From positions 751,730 to 815,729 of the forward strand of contig CAWEQO010000012.1 of the NCBI GenBank assembly GCA_963811225.1: a DNA stretch of 64,000 bases. Reading direction: 5' to 3'. Under the pieces are notes generated by a model, which saw only the letters and a list, made by a program, of their open reading frames with translations, was not told where the DNA came from and did not search any database. Origin of the DNA: CAWEQO01 sp963811225 (GTDB lineage Bacteria > Chloroflexota > Anaerolineae > Anaerolineales > Anaerolineaceae). This document shows positions 13,773-22,908 of the stretch, one piece after another. Numbering within the stretch: position 1 is the stretch's first letter; each line of letters starts with the position of its first letter. A program made the position numbers and the translations under genes.

Positions 13773-16139
13773 CTATTTCACCACAAAATTGACCGTCCTG
13801 CCAGGGACGTAAATCACCTTCCTGACCTCGCCGGAGAAGTACTTCTCGGCAATCTCGCGTGCCCGGGCCTGCACCAATTCCTCGCTCTCGCCCTGCGCAA
13901 CCAACAGCACGCCGCGCAGCTTGCCATTCACCTGCACCGGGATCTCGGCCTGCTCCTCACGCTCAAGGCTCGGATCATATTCCGGCCACAGCGATTTGTG
14001 CACCGAGCCCTTCTGCCCCAAGGTCTGCCAGCATTTCTCGGTCAAGAAAGGCGCGAACGGCGCCAGCGACTGCACCCACTTAGCCATATCTTCATTGGAA
14101 ACGGCCTCATCCCCGCCTGCGACCGTGTTCAGCGTCTCCATCATCTTTGCGATGGCGGTGTTGTACTTGAACACTGCGATATCGTTAGCCACGTCATGCA
14201 CCAGCCGGTTGATCTCCACTTTCGCCGCCCGCGAGGACTGCTTGTGCCGCCCGGCATTGTCATTAATGAAACGCTCGAAGCGGTCCAGGAAGCGCTTGAC
14301 GCCCAGCAAGGCGCGCTCGTTCCAGGCCATGGTGGCGTCGTAAGGCCCGATAAACAGCAGGTAGGTGCGCACCGTATCAGCTCCATACTTCTCGGATAGC
14401 TGATCCGGCACAACCACGTTGCCGCGGCTCTTGCTCATACGCTGGCCGTCCGAACCCAGGATCACACCGTGCGACATCCGTTTGATATACGGCTCAGCGA
14501 TGTCTTGCGGCACCGCTCCGATATCCAGCAGGAACTTATAGATGAAGCGCGAGTACAGCAAGTGCAGGGTGTTGTGCTCGTCGCCGCCGATGTACACGTC
14601 CACCGGCATCCAGTACTCCATCTTCTCCATCGACGCCAGCCGCCGGTCATTGTGGGGATCGATGAAACGCAGGTAGTACCAGTCGCTGCCGGCCCAGTTG
14701 GGCATCGTGTCGGTCTCGCGCCGGGCCGGTCCGCCGCACTTCGGGCATTCGACGTTAACCCAATCCTCGATGTTGGCCAAGGGCGACTCACCCGTATCGG
14801 TCGGCTGATAAGCTTCCACCTCGGGCAGCACCACCGGCAGGTCCTCTTCCGGCACCGGCGTCCAACCGCACTCCTGGCAATAAACCATCGGGATCGGCTC
14901 GCCCCAGTAGTGCTGCCGGCTGAAGATCCAATCTCGCAGGTGATACAACTCGGCCCGTTTGCCCAGCCCTTCCTGCTCCAGCCAGCGAACCACGGAAATG
15001 ATGGCCTGTGCAGGGTTCAGCCCACTGATCGGCCCCGAATCGACCAGCTGGCCTTCCAGCCCGGTATAGGCCGACTGCTCGAAATCCCAGCCATCCTCAG
15101 GGATCACCACCGGCTTGATCGGCAGGCCATGCTGCCTGGCGAACTCGTAGTCGCGCTCATCATGGGCCGGAACCGCCATGATTGCCCCGGTCCCGTAGGT
15201 CGGCAGCACAAAGTCGCCGATCCACACCGGCAGGTTCTCGCCGGTGGCCGGGTGCAGCGCCATCATCCCACTGTACACCCCGGTCTTTTCCTGCGCCAGA
15301 TCGGTGCGCTCCAGGTCCGACTTCGTGTGCGCAGCGCTGCAATAAGCCGCCACCTCGGGGCGCTCCCCGGCAGCTTGCTGCGCCAGCGGGTGCTCGGGCG
15401 CCACCACCATGAAGGTGCAGCCCCACAGTGTATCCGGGCGGGTGGTGAACACCTGCAGCACCTCGTTCGAGTTCTGCACCTGGAAGTCGATGTTGGCGCC
15501 CTCGCTGCGCCCAATCCAGTGGATCTGGGCGGCCTTGACCTTCTCGATGAAGTCGGTCTGCGCCAACCCGGCGATCAACCGGTCCGCGTAGGCCGTGATC
15601 TTCACCACCCACTGGCTGATGCTGCGCCGCTCGACCTGCGTGCCGCAGCGCTCGCACTTGCCGTCGATCACTTCTTCATTTGCGAGGCCGACCTTGTCTT
15701 TGGGGCACCAGTTGATCGGCATCTCGGCCTTGTATGCCAGCCCGTGCTCGAACAGCTGGATGAAGATCCACTGCGTCCACTTGTAATACTCCGGGTCGGT
15801 GGTGTCGATCACCCGCTCCCAGTCGAACGAGTAGCCCATCTCGGTCATCTGGCGGCGGTAGGTCTCGGTGTTTTCCTTGGTGACCTGCTGCGGCGGACGA
15901 CCTGTGCGAATGGCAAAGTTCTCAGTCGGCAGGCCGAAGGCGTCCCAACCCATTGGGAACAGCACGTTCTTCCCCTGCATACGCTGGAAGCGGGCATACA
16001 CGTCCGCACCGGTGAAGGTAAAGGCGTGGCCGATATGCAGCCCGTATCCCGATGGGTAGGGGAATTCGGCCAGTATGTACACTTTCTCTTTGTCGCTGAA
16101 GTCTTTCGCATGAAAGTCTGTCATTTCTTCCCACTCCAT
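13773..16139 (-). CDS. leuS: leucine--tRNA ligase
   Basis: 788 residues, class Ia synthetase. The HIGH motif is LHIGHAF and the KMSKS motif is GQRMSKSRGN. The editing domain with TRPDTLWG and the zinc-type CERCG / CPKCGG pairs are present, as are the anticodon-binding helices and a C-terminal domain ending VNFVVK. It charges tRNA-Leu in the cytosol. The N-terminus is short: only about 25 residues precede FPYPSG instead of the usual 35-45. An alternative ATG at 16124 has its own GGAG; both starts are plausible. Confidence 0.95.
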   Translation of the reverse strand: MEWEEMTDFHAKDFSDKEKVYILAEFPYPSGYGLHIGHAFTFTGADVYARFQRMQGKNVLFPMGWDAFGLPTENFAIRTGRPPQQVTKENTETYRRQMTEMGYSFDWERVIDTTDPEYYKWTQWIFIQLFEHGLAYKAEMPINWCPKDKVGLANEEVIDGKCERCGTQVERRSISQWVVKITAYADRLIAGLAQTDFIEKVKAAQIHWIGRSEGANIDFQVQNSNEVLQVFTTRPDTLWGCTFMVVAPEHPLAQQAAGERPEVAAYCSAAHTKSDLERTDLAQEKTGVYSGMMALHPATGENLPVWIGDFVLPTYGTGAIMAVPAHDERDYEFARQHGLPIKPVVIPEDGWDFEQSAYTGLEGQLVDSGPISGLNPAQAIISVVRWLEQEGLGKRAELYHLRDWIFSRQHYWGEPIPMVYCQECGWTPVPEEDLPVVLPEVEAYQPTDTGESPLANIEDWVNVECPKCGGPARRETDTMPNWAGSDWYYLRFIDPHNDRRLASMEKMEYWMPVDVYIGGDEHNTLHLLYSRFIYKFLLDIGAVPQDIAEPYIKRMSHGVILGSDGQRMSKSRGNVVVPDQLSEKYGADTVRTYLLFIGPYDATMAWNERALLGVKRFLDRFERFINDNAGRHKQSSRAAKVEINRLVHDVANDIAVFKYNTAIAKMMETLNTVAGGDEAVSNEDMAKWVQSLAPFAPFLTEKCWQTLGQKGSVHKSLWPEYDPSLEREEQAEIPVQVNGKLRGVLLVAQGESEELVQARAREIAEKYFSGEVRKVIYVPGRTVNFVVK

Positions 16140-16142
16140 TCC

Positions 16143-16202
16143 CGTCGGCCCTCATCCCCCAGCCCTCGCCCTCTGGAAAAGGGCTGGAGGTGAGGGTCGG
16201 CC
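16143..16202. repeat. imperfect inverted repeat between rlmI-like gene and leuS
   Basis: CGGCCCTCA...CCCAGCCCT pairs with AGGGCTGG...TGAGGGTCGGCCG around a short spacer. The CCCTCA-CCC-AGCCCT sequence type resembles dispersed intergenic repeats seen in many GC-rich genomes. It lies between two same-strand genes and may fold in the transcript. Confidence 0.45.
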
Positions 16203-16203
16203 G

Positions 16204-17391
16204 CTATCCCACCTCAATCACCAGCCCCTTCAAATAGGCGCCTTCCGGGAAATTCAACGCTACCGGATGATCCGGTCCCTGCTCCATCCGGCCGATAATC
16301 CTCGTCTGCACGCCCGCATCCAGCGCCGCCCCTGCCACGATCTTTTGGAACAGGTCCGCAGAAACGCCGCCCGAACACGAGAAGGTGAACAGCAGCCCAC
16401 CCGGTTTCAGCAGCTTGAACGCCAGCAAGTTGATGTCCTTGTATCCGCGCGCCGCCCGCTCGGCCTGGGCTGCGGTGGGCGCAAACTTGGGCGGGTCAAG
16501 AATGATGGCGTCCCACTCCTGGCGGCTGTCGCGCATGGTGCGCAGCGCCTGGAACACGTCCGCTTCCAGCCACAGCGCCTTCTCCGGCGGGAAGCCGTTC
16601 AGCGCCACGTTCTCGCGCCCCCAGGCCAACGCGTCCGCCGAGCTGTCCAGCGAGAGCACCTCGCTGGCGCCGCCCGCCAGAGCGTAGATACTGAACGCGG
16701 CGGTGTAGCTGAAGCAGTTCAGCACCCGCCGGTCGCGCACCAACTCTCCCACCCGCTGGCGGTTGTCGCGCTGGTCGATGTAGAATCCTGTCTTTTGACC
16801 GTGCAGCACGTCTACCAGGAAGCGCAGACTGTTCTCCTGGATCTGCAAGCGCGGCTCAGGCTCCGTGCCGAACAACACCCCCACCCGCTCGGGCAATCCC
16901 TCCAGAGCGCGCACGTCCACATCCGAGCGCTCCACCACACAGCGAGCGCCCGTGCGCTCCACCAACGCCTCCACTAACGTGTCGCGCCAGCGCTCCGCCC
17001 CGGTCGAGAGTGCCTGCACCACCAGGGTTTGGTTGTAACGATCGGCGATGAAACCGGGAATACCATCCAACTCGGCGTGCACCAACCGCAGTGCGTCGGT
17101 GTTCTCTGGCGGGGCGATCAACCGGCGCAGGTCCAAAGCGCTTTGCACCCGGCGCTGGAAGAACTCCGTATCCACGGCCTCGTCCGAATCCCAGGTCCAC
17201 ATTCGCGCCCGGATGTTCGACTGCGGGCTGTAAGCCGCCTTCCCCAACAATTCACCCCCGGCGGCATGCACTTCTACGGTGTCGCCCATGCCCGGGTTCC
17301 CTTTTACCTGCGCCAGCGCTCCCGAGAAGATCCATGGATGCCGCTGCCGCACCGATTTGTCCCGCCCTGGTTTTAAGATAATTGCGTCCAT
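16204..17391 (-). CDS. RlmI-like class I SAM-dependent 23S rRNA methyltransferase
   Basis: 395 residues. An N-terminal PUA-like domain (VRQRHPWIFSGAL, about 1-75) is followed by a linker and the Rossmann methyltransferase domain. The SAM-binding motif is VLNCFSYTAAFS, the acidic ribose ligand is in EVLSLDSS, the catalytic-site motif is ILDPPKF, and SCSGG holds the cysteine expected for an m5C enzyme of the RlmI/RlmO group. E. coli RlmI makes m5C1962 in 23S rRNA; the same target is likely here but not proven. It lies upstream of leuS on the same strand. Confidence 0.88.
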   Translation of the reverse strand: MDAIILKPGRDKSVRQRHPWIFSGALAQVKGNPGMGDTVEVHAAGGELLGKAAYSPQSNIRARMWTWDSDEAVDTEFFQRRVQSALDLRRLIAPPENTDALRLVHAELDGIPGFIADRYNQTLVVQALSTGAERWRDTLVEALVERTGARCVVERSDVDVRALEGLPERVGVLFGTEPEPRLQIQENSLRFLVDVLHGQKTGFYIDQRDNRQRVGELVRDRRVLNCFSYTAAFSIYALAGGASEVLSLDSSADALAWGRENVALNGFPPEKALWLEADVFQALRTMRDSRQEWDAIILDPPKFAPTAAQAERAARGYKDINLLAFKLLKPGGLLFTFSCSGGVSADLFQKIVAGAALDAGVQTRIIGRMEQGPDHPVALNFPEGAYLKGLVIEVG

Positions 17392-17576
17392 TGGGATATT
17401 GTAATAGAAAAGAGAGTGAAGAACAGAGAATGGCGCGCAGTTAGCGCTTTCTCTTCTTCCCGCTCTTATTTGGGAATTTCCTTCTTGCGTTCATAGTTTA
17501 TTTGTGCTACCCTTTAGATGCGAATTGGACATAAATGGTCCGGTTTAGAGCAGATTGCATACAGGAGGAAAATAAG

Positions 17577-18464
17577 ATGCAGAAGATTACCCCCTTCTTA
17601 TGGTTCGATCACCAGGCTGAGGAAGCCGTCAAGTTCTACACTTCCATCTTCCAAAATGCTCAGACCGGTGAAACCAGCCGCTACAGCGATGGGATGCCCC
17701 TGCCAAAAGGCACGGTCATGACCGCCTCGTTCACGATTGCCGGGCTGGAGTTCACGGCCCTGAACGGCGGCCCCGAGTTTTCCTTTACCCCGGCCATCTC
17801 CTTCTTCGTAACCTGTCAAACTGAGGAACAGATCGACGCGCTGTGGGATCAGCTTAGCCAAGGCGGAGACGTTTTGATGGAGCTGGATCAATATCCGTTC
17901 AGCGAGAAGTTCGGCTGGCTCAATGACCGCTTTGGTGTCTCCTGGCAGCTATCGCTCGCCCATATCGAGCAAAAGATCGCTCCGTATCTCCTGTTCGTCG
18001 GCGAGCAGCAGGGTCACGCCGAAGAAGCGATTAACTTTTACACCGGACTGTTCAAAAATTCTCGGATTTTACAACTCGAACACCACGGCCCGGACCAGGG
18101 TGAAGTCGAAGGCACAGTCATGCACGCTCGCTTCACGCTCGAAGGACAGGAGTTCATAGCCATGGACAGCAGCCTCCCTCACCACTTCGGCTTCACCGAA
18201 GCCGTCTCTTTCTACTTCCACTGCAGCGACCAGGAAGAGGTCGATTATTTCTGGGAGAAGCTCTCCTCGGGCGGCGAGGAGGGCCAGTGCGGCTGGCTGA
18301 AGGACAAATTCGGCGTCTCCTGGCAGGTCGTCCCAAACCGTCTCATGGAACTGATGAGCGACCCGGATCGCGAAAAAGCAGGTCGCGTTACCCAGGCCAT
18401 GCTGCAAATGCAGAAAATCGAGGTCGATAAGCTGCAAGAAGCTTATGACCAAGTAAAAGTTTAA
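17577..18464 (+). CDS. PhnB-like VOC protein with two glyoxalase-fold domains
   Basis: 295 residues from an ATG preceded by AGGAGGA; an upstream in-frame codon at 17535 is not used. Two tandem PhnB/3-demethylubiquinone-methyltransferase-like domains are visible. The first (about 1-135) begins ITPFLWFDHQAEEAVKFYTSIF. The second (about 143-275) begins APYLLFVGEQQGHAEEAINFYTGLF, and each ends in a GVSWQ motif. The family has a dioxygenase/glyoxalase fold, often without a known reaction. It is convergent with ligA, and its stop codon lies inside the long palindrome that follows. Confidence 0.88.
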   Translation: MQKITPFLWFDHQAEEAVKFYTSIFQNAQTGETSRYSDGMPLPKGTVMTASFTIAGLEFTALNGGPEFSFTPAISFFVTCQTEEQIDALWDQLSQGGDVLMELDQYPFSEKFGWLNDRFGVSWQLSLAHIEQKIAPYLLFVGEQQGHAEEAINFYTGLFKNSRILQLEHHGPDQGEVEGTVMHARFTLEGQEFIAMDSSLPHHFGFTEAVSFYFHCSDQEEVDYFWEKLSSGGEEGQCGWLKDKFGVSWQVVPNRLMELMSDPDREKAGRVTQAMLQMQKIEVDKLQEAYDQVKV

Positions 18465-18550
18465 CCCGACGGCGCAAAGACACGCAGAAAAACGCGAAGG
18501 CAACATTGCCTTCGCGTTTTTCTGCGTGTCTTTGCGCCGTCGGGTTAAAC
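18459..18550. terminator. 45-bp perfect palindrome between convergent VOC and ligA genes
   Basis: Arms 18459-18503 and 18506-18550 are perfect complements with only 2 nt at the centre. The left arm includes the TAA of the VOC gene, and the right arm ends 4 bp before the ligA stop. Each arm contains a five-base A/T run, so either strand could terminate, but the length is exceptional. The sequence type (GGCGCAAAGACACGCAG) looks like a dispersed intergenic repeat. Confidence 0.85.
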
Positions 18551-18554
18551 CCTT

Positions 18555-20591
18555 CTAACTGATTAATTTTAAGACACCCGCTTCATCCAGGATCTCTACC
18601 CCCAGCTTCTGCGCCTTGGCCAGCTTCGATCCGGGGTTCTCGCCCAGCACCAGGCAACTGGTCTTCTTGCTGACGCTGTCGATCACTTTGCCGCCGTGAG
18701 ACTGGATCAGCTCCTTTATCTCGTCGCGCGAATAATTCGGCAACGTGCCGGTGATAACGAAGGTCATTCCCTCCAGCCTGGCTTCCCCTGCATCCCGCGC
18801 CGCGCCATTCTCGACCACCGGCCACACGCCCGCCGCCTTTAGCTTTTCCAGCAGCTGCTGGTTGGCCGGGCGCGCGAACCACTCCACGATCATCTCGGCG
18901 ATGTTTGGGCCTACCCCTTCCAGCTGCTGCAGTTCCTCGAAGGTAGCCCGTTCAAGCGTAACCAGCGAGCGGTACGATCCTGCCAAATCCACCGCCATCA
19001 CCTCACCCACGCCGCGGATGCCCAACGCTGTGATCAGGCGAGACAGCGGCTGCTGCTTGGACGACTCAATCGACTGCAGCAGGTTGTCGGCTTTCTTCTC
19101 GGCGAAACCCTCCAGGGCCAGCAGATCGTCACGTTTGAGCGTATACAGGTCGGCCACGTCCTTCACCAGCCCGGCGCCCACCAGCTGCTCCACGATCTTG
19201 ATCCCCAGCCCGACAATGTCCATCGCGCCCCGGGATACGAAGTGCTCCAGATTGCGCACCAGTTGGGCCGGGCAGGCCGCGTTGACACAGTACCAGGCCA
19301 CCTCATCCGGCAGGTTCTCCACCGGCTGGCCGCAAGCCGGGCATACCTCCGGCGGCGTGAAGTTCTGCTCCTCACCGCTGCGCGCCTCCGTCACCGGGCC
19401 GACCACATATGGGATTACGTCCCCCGCCCGTTTCATCAGCACCCGGTCCCCCATCCGGATATCCTTTTCCTTAATATAATCGAAGTTGTGCAGCGTCGCC
19501 TGCTTGACGATCACCCCGCCGATCTCGACCGGCTCCAGCATGGCGTACGGTGTCAACACGCCGGTACGGCCCACATTCACGCGGATGTCGTTCAGCCGGG
19601 TGGTCACCTCGCGCGCAGGGTACTTCAGCGCAATCGCGCCGCGCGGGTCTTTTCCCACAGTGCCCAGCTCGGCTGACAGATCCAGGTCGTCGATCTTAAT
19701 CACCACGCCGTCCGTCTCATACGGCAAGAGCTCACGCTGCTGCAGCCACACGCCTGAGCGTTTCAAAGTGGTCGGAAAATCGGCCTGGAACTCGGACACT
19801 TCTGCAACCGGAAAGCCCAAACTGCGTAGATAATTAAGGACGTCCCATTGACTGGCCGGCACCGGACCGCTGGCGTCTACGATCTGATAAGTCAGCACCA
19901 CCAGCGGCCGCGTGGCTGTGATTGAAGAGTCCAGCTGGCGCAGCGATCCGGCCGCAGTGTTGCGCGGATTGAGGTAGGTACGTTCCCCGGCCTCCGTCAG
20001 GCGCTGGTTGAGCGCCTCGAAATCCTGGATCGAGATGAACACCTCGCCGCGCACCACCAGGGTCTCGGGCGGCTGCGGCCCATCTTTGTCGACCGGGATA
20101 CGCAGTGGTATCGAACGCACCGTGCGCAGGTTGTTGGTAATGTCTTCACCCACTTCGCCGTCGCCGCGGGTCGCTCCCTGCACGAACACGCCGCTGCGGT
20201 AGTGCAGCACCACCGTCAGGCCGTCGATCTTGGGCTCCAGGGTGAAGCCCACCTGCCCCACCCGCTCGTCCAGGCGCAGCAGGCGCTCGTACCAGGCCCG
20301 CACACCGTCCAGATCGAAGGCGTTCGCCAGCGAGAGGATCGGAGCCGGGTGCTGCACCTTCGAGAAGCGCTCGCTGAGCCCGCTGCCTGCCCGCTGGGTG
20401 GGCGAATCGGACGTCACCAGCTCTGAATGCTCGGCTTCCAGGGCACGCAGGCGCAGCAGCATTTGATCGAACTCGTAGTCGCTGATCACCGGCGCGTCCA
20501 GCACATGATAGCGGTGGTTGTGGAAATGGATTTCCCGCCGCAAAGACTCGATTTCCTGTTGAACGTTGGGATTGAGGGAGTCGCTGTCCAT
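18555..20591 (-). CDS. ligA: NAD-dependent DNA ligase
   Basis: 678 residues from the ATG at 20591; the frame is open further upstream but the extra part is not homologous. The Ia domain and adenylation domain with KIDG (catalytic Lys in LEPKIDGLTV) are followed by an OB fold. A zinc finger (CPACG ... CVNAACPAQ), helix-hairpin-helix repeats (ALGIRGVGEVMA, LEGVGPNIAEMI) and a C-terminal BRCT domain (GMTFVITGTLPNYSRDEI) complete the family plan at normal length. It seals nicks using NAD+. It is divergent from the radical-SAM operon. Confidence 0.97.
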   Translation of the reverse strand: MDSDSLNPNVQQEIESLRREIHFHNHRYHVLDAPVISDYEFDQMLLRLRALEAEHSELVTSDSPTQRAGSGLSERFSKVQHPAPILSLANAFDLDGVRAWYERLLRLDERVGQVGFTLEPKIDGLTVVLHYRSGVFVQGATRGDGEVGEDITNNLRTVRSIPLRIPVDKDGPQPPETLVVRGEVFISIQDFEALNQRLTEAGERTYLNPRNTAAGSLRQLDSSITATRPLVVLTYQIVDASGPVPASQWDVLNYLRSLGFPVAEVSEFQADFPTTLKRSGVWLQQRELLPYETDGVVIKIDDLDLSAELGTVGKDPRGAIALKYPAREVTTRLNDIRVNVGRTGVLTPYAMLEPVEIGGVIVKQATLHNFDYIKEKDIRMGDRVLMKRAGDVIPYVVGPVTEARSGEEQNFTPPEVCPACGQPVENLPDEVAWYCVNAACPAQLVRNLEHFVSRGAMDIVGLGIKIVEQLVGAGLVKDVADLYTLKRDDLLALEGFAEKKADNLLQSIESSKQQPLSRLITALGIRGVGEVMAVDLAGSYRSLVTLERATFEELQQLEGVGPNIAEMIVEWFARPANQQLLEKLKAAGVWPVVENGAARDAGEARLEGMTFVITGTLPNYSRDEIKELIQSHGGKVIDSVSKKTSCLVLGENPGSKLAKAQKLGVEILDEAGVLKLIS

Positions 20592-20722
20592 AATGAGAAT
20601 TATATATCCTTTGTTGTTGAAGTTGCTTCGATTTGAGGATGTCTCCGGCCTCCTGGAATCCAAGTAGTTCCAACAACTCGGATGACGAAAGGGCTTTTTT
20701 GAAAAATGTAATCCCGCTGTAG

Positions 20723-20751
20723 TTAACTTTTTCACATAGGACTGCTATCAT
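20723..20751 (+). promoter_or_regulatory. promoter of the radical-SAM operon
   Basis: TTAACT (20723-20728), 17 bp, TATCAT (20746-20751), a fair sigma70 match 36 bp before the first ATG. GGAGG precedes that ATG. Confidence 0.55.
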
Positions 20752-20787
20752 AGATATGTTACACTATTTCGCAATGGAGGTCCGAAA

Positions 20788-21159
20788 ATGAGCGCAGGTC
20801 GAATTATCGCCTATATTGGCGCAGCAATCTTAATCTTTTTTGGCGTTCTGTTCCTATGGGGCGCGGGCGGACAAACAGGCGGCGGGTTCAGCTGGGTGCT
20901 GATCGGCCTGATCAGCGTGGTGATCGGCTTCGTGCTGATCTTCTTTGCTTCTCGCAAGCCCAAATCCACCGCCTCCTCAGACCAGAACGTGACCTTGAAA
21001 ATCGACCTCCCCGGCAACGTGCAGATGGACGCCATGAAGTGCAAGGCCTGCGGAGGCGTGCTGTCTGAGAAGGACATCAAGATGGTGAACGGCGCTCCGG
21101 TCGTCACCTGCCCGTATTGCGGAACCGTCTATCAGCTAACCGAAGAACCCAAATGGTAA
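20788..21159 (+). CDS. small membrane protein with C-terminal zinc-ribbon
   Basis: 123 residues. Two membrane helices (about 7-27 and 36-54) are followed by a charged linker and a cytosolic zinc ribbon with two CxxC pairs (CKACGG and CPYCGT). The family is not recognised. It is the first gene of the operon, 27 bp before the Cys-Ala-tail protein. It may be a membrane scaffold or metal/redox partner for the system; this is inference from position only. Confidence 0.8.
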   Translation: MSAGRIIAYIGAAILIFFGVLFLWGAGGQTGGGFSWVLIGLISVVIGFVLIFFASRKPKSTASSDQNVTLKIDLPGNVQMDAMKCKACGGVLSEKDIKMVNGAPVVTCPYCGTVYQLTEEPKW

Positions 21160-21186
21160 CCTTGCTGTTTGTGAGGAAATAAATCA

Positions 21187-22893
21187 ATGAAAACGAAGCT
21201 GCTCGGTGTGTTTATCGTGCTGGCGTTGCTGGGGGCAAGCTGGAGCAGCGCACTTGCACAAAATTATTCCTTTTCCGTTCCAAAGGAGGACGTCACCGTA
21301 TCCATCGACGCCCAAGGTACGGCAACGATCGACTATACCTATGTCTTCCAAAACGAGCCCGGCGCCAGCCCCATCGATGCGGTCGATATCGGCACGCCCA
21401 ACGACACCTACAACCTGGGCAGCGTCACCGCCACAATCGACGGTCAGGCGATCCGGAGCATTGAGGTCTCACCTTACGTGGACCACGGCGTCGCCCTCAA
21501 TCTGGGCTCAAATGCCATCCAGCCCGGGCAGTCCGGCACCATCCACGTGACCATCCCCGGCATCAACGGCATCCTCTATCCCGGCACACAGAAAGAAAAC
21601 GAGCCCTACGCCAGCTTCCAGTTCATGCCCAACTACTTCGACAGCTCGTTCGTGAACGGCAATACCAACATGAGCGTTACGCTGGTGCTGCCGCCAGGCA
21701 TGACCGCCGATCTGCCCACCTACTTCAATCCCAAGGGTTGGCCCGGCGACGCCGCTCCGCAGTCTGGTTTCACCAACGACAACCGCGTCTTCTACACCTG
21801 GCAGTCTGATCAGGCCAGCGCCGCGAAACAGTACACCTTCGGCGGCAGCTTCCCGGCTCGCCTGGTCCCAACCGATGTGATCGCTGCGGCCCCGGTATCC
21901 GGCGGCAACCGCTCGATCAGCTTCAACACCAATACGCTGTGCTGTGTGGGTTTCGCCCTGCTGTTCGGCGGCATCTTTGTCTTCGCGATTTACTCCAGTA
22001 TCTGGGGCGCACGCAAGCGCAAGCTGAAATACCTTTCGCCAAAGATCACCGTCGAGGGCCACGGCATTAAGCGCGGTCTGACCTCGGTCGAAGCGGCCAT
22101 TCTGCTCGAGGAGCCCATCGATAAGATCATGACCATGATCCTGTTCTCGACCATCAAGAAGGGCGCCGCCAGCGTGGTGAGCCGAGATCCGCTCAAGATC
22201 GATGTGGAAAAGCCCCTGCCCGAAGGTCTGCAATCCTACGAGACTGAATTCCTCGAAGCCATGCAGGAGACCAATCCCAAGCAGCAGCGTAATAAGCTGC
22301 AAGATGTGACGGTCAACCTGATCAAAGGCCTGGAAGGCAAGATGAAGGGTTTCAGCCACAAAGAGACCGTGGCCTATTACAAAGACATCATGGAACGGGC
22401 CTGGAATCAGGTGCAAGCTGCCGACACGCCCGAGATGAAGATGGAGAAGTTCGACGAGTTCATGGGCTGGACCATGCTCGGCCGCGACTTCAACGATCGC
22501 ACCCAGCGCACCTTCAGCGGCGGCCCGGTGTTCATCCCCATGTGGTGGGGCCGCTTCGACCCGACCTATCGCGGCGCGACCGGTACACTCGGCGGAGGCG
22601 GCCTGGCTTCCTCCACCCCGTCCACTGGCGGCAAAACCACCATCAATCTACCAAACCTGCCTGGCTCCGACTTCGCTGCCTCGATGGTCAACGGCGTTCA
22701 GGCCTTCTCTGCGGGGGTGGTCGGCGACCTGACCAACTTCACCGGCGCCATCACTAACCGCACCAACCCTCTACCGCCCACCTCTACCCAGCGCTCAAAC
22801 TGGCGCGGCGGGGGCGGCGGCGGCGGTCACAGCTGCGCCTGCGCCTGTGCCTGCGCCGGTTGCGCCTGCGCTTGCGCCGGCGGCGGACGCTAG
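21187..22893 (+). CDS. DUF2207-like membrane protein with Gly-rich and Cys-Ala-repeat C-terminal tail (candidate modification substrate)
   Basis: 568 residues. A signal peptide ends near ALAQ (about 25), then comes an external beta-rich domain, one membrane helix at about 250-273 (CVGFALLFGGIFVFAIY), and a cytosolic part beginning RKRKLKYLSP with a helical DUF2207-type segment (GLTSVEAAILLEEP). The tail is striking: seven Gly, His-Ser, four Cys-Ala pairs, Gly, three Cys-Ala pairs, then Gly-Gly-Gly-Arg and stop. By topology the tail is cytosolic, where the radical-SAM protein of the next gene (15 bp on) could reach it. Proteins with low-complexity Gly/Cys C-termini are known elsewhere; the role of this one is unknown. 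Some repeat codons vary (TGC/TGT, GCC/GCT), though TGCGCC predominates. Confidence 0.8.
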   Translation: MKTKLLGVFIVLALLGASWSSALAQNYSFSVPKEDVTVSIDAQGTATIDYTYVFQNEPGASPIDAVDIGTPNDTYNLGSVTATIDGQAIRSIEVSPYVDHGVALNLGSNAIQPGQSGTIHVTIPGINGILYPGTQKENEPYASFQFMPNYFDSSFVNGNTNMSVTLVLPPGMTADLPTYFNPKGWPGDAAPQSGFTNDNRVFYTWQSDQASAAKQYTFGGSFPARLVPTDVIAAAPVSGGNRSISFNTNTLCCVGFALLFGGIFVFAIYSSIWGARKRKLKYLSPKITVEGHGIKRGLTSVEAAILLEEPIDKIMTMILFSTIKKGAASVVSRDPLKIDVEKPLPEGLQSYETEFLEAMQETNPKQQRNKLQDVTVNLIKGLEGKMKGFSHKETVAYYKDIMERAWNQVQAADTPEMKMEKFDEFMGWTMLGRDFNDRTQRTFSGGPVFIPMWWGRFDPTYRGATGTLGGGGLASSTPSTGGKTTINLPNLPGSDFAASMVNGVQAFSAGVVGDLTNFTGAITNRTNPLPPTSTQRSNWRGGGGGGGHSCACACACAGCACACAGGGR

Positions 22894-22908
22894 CTCACTG
22901 GAGAACCG

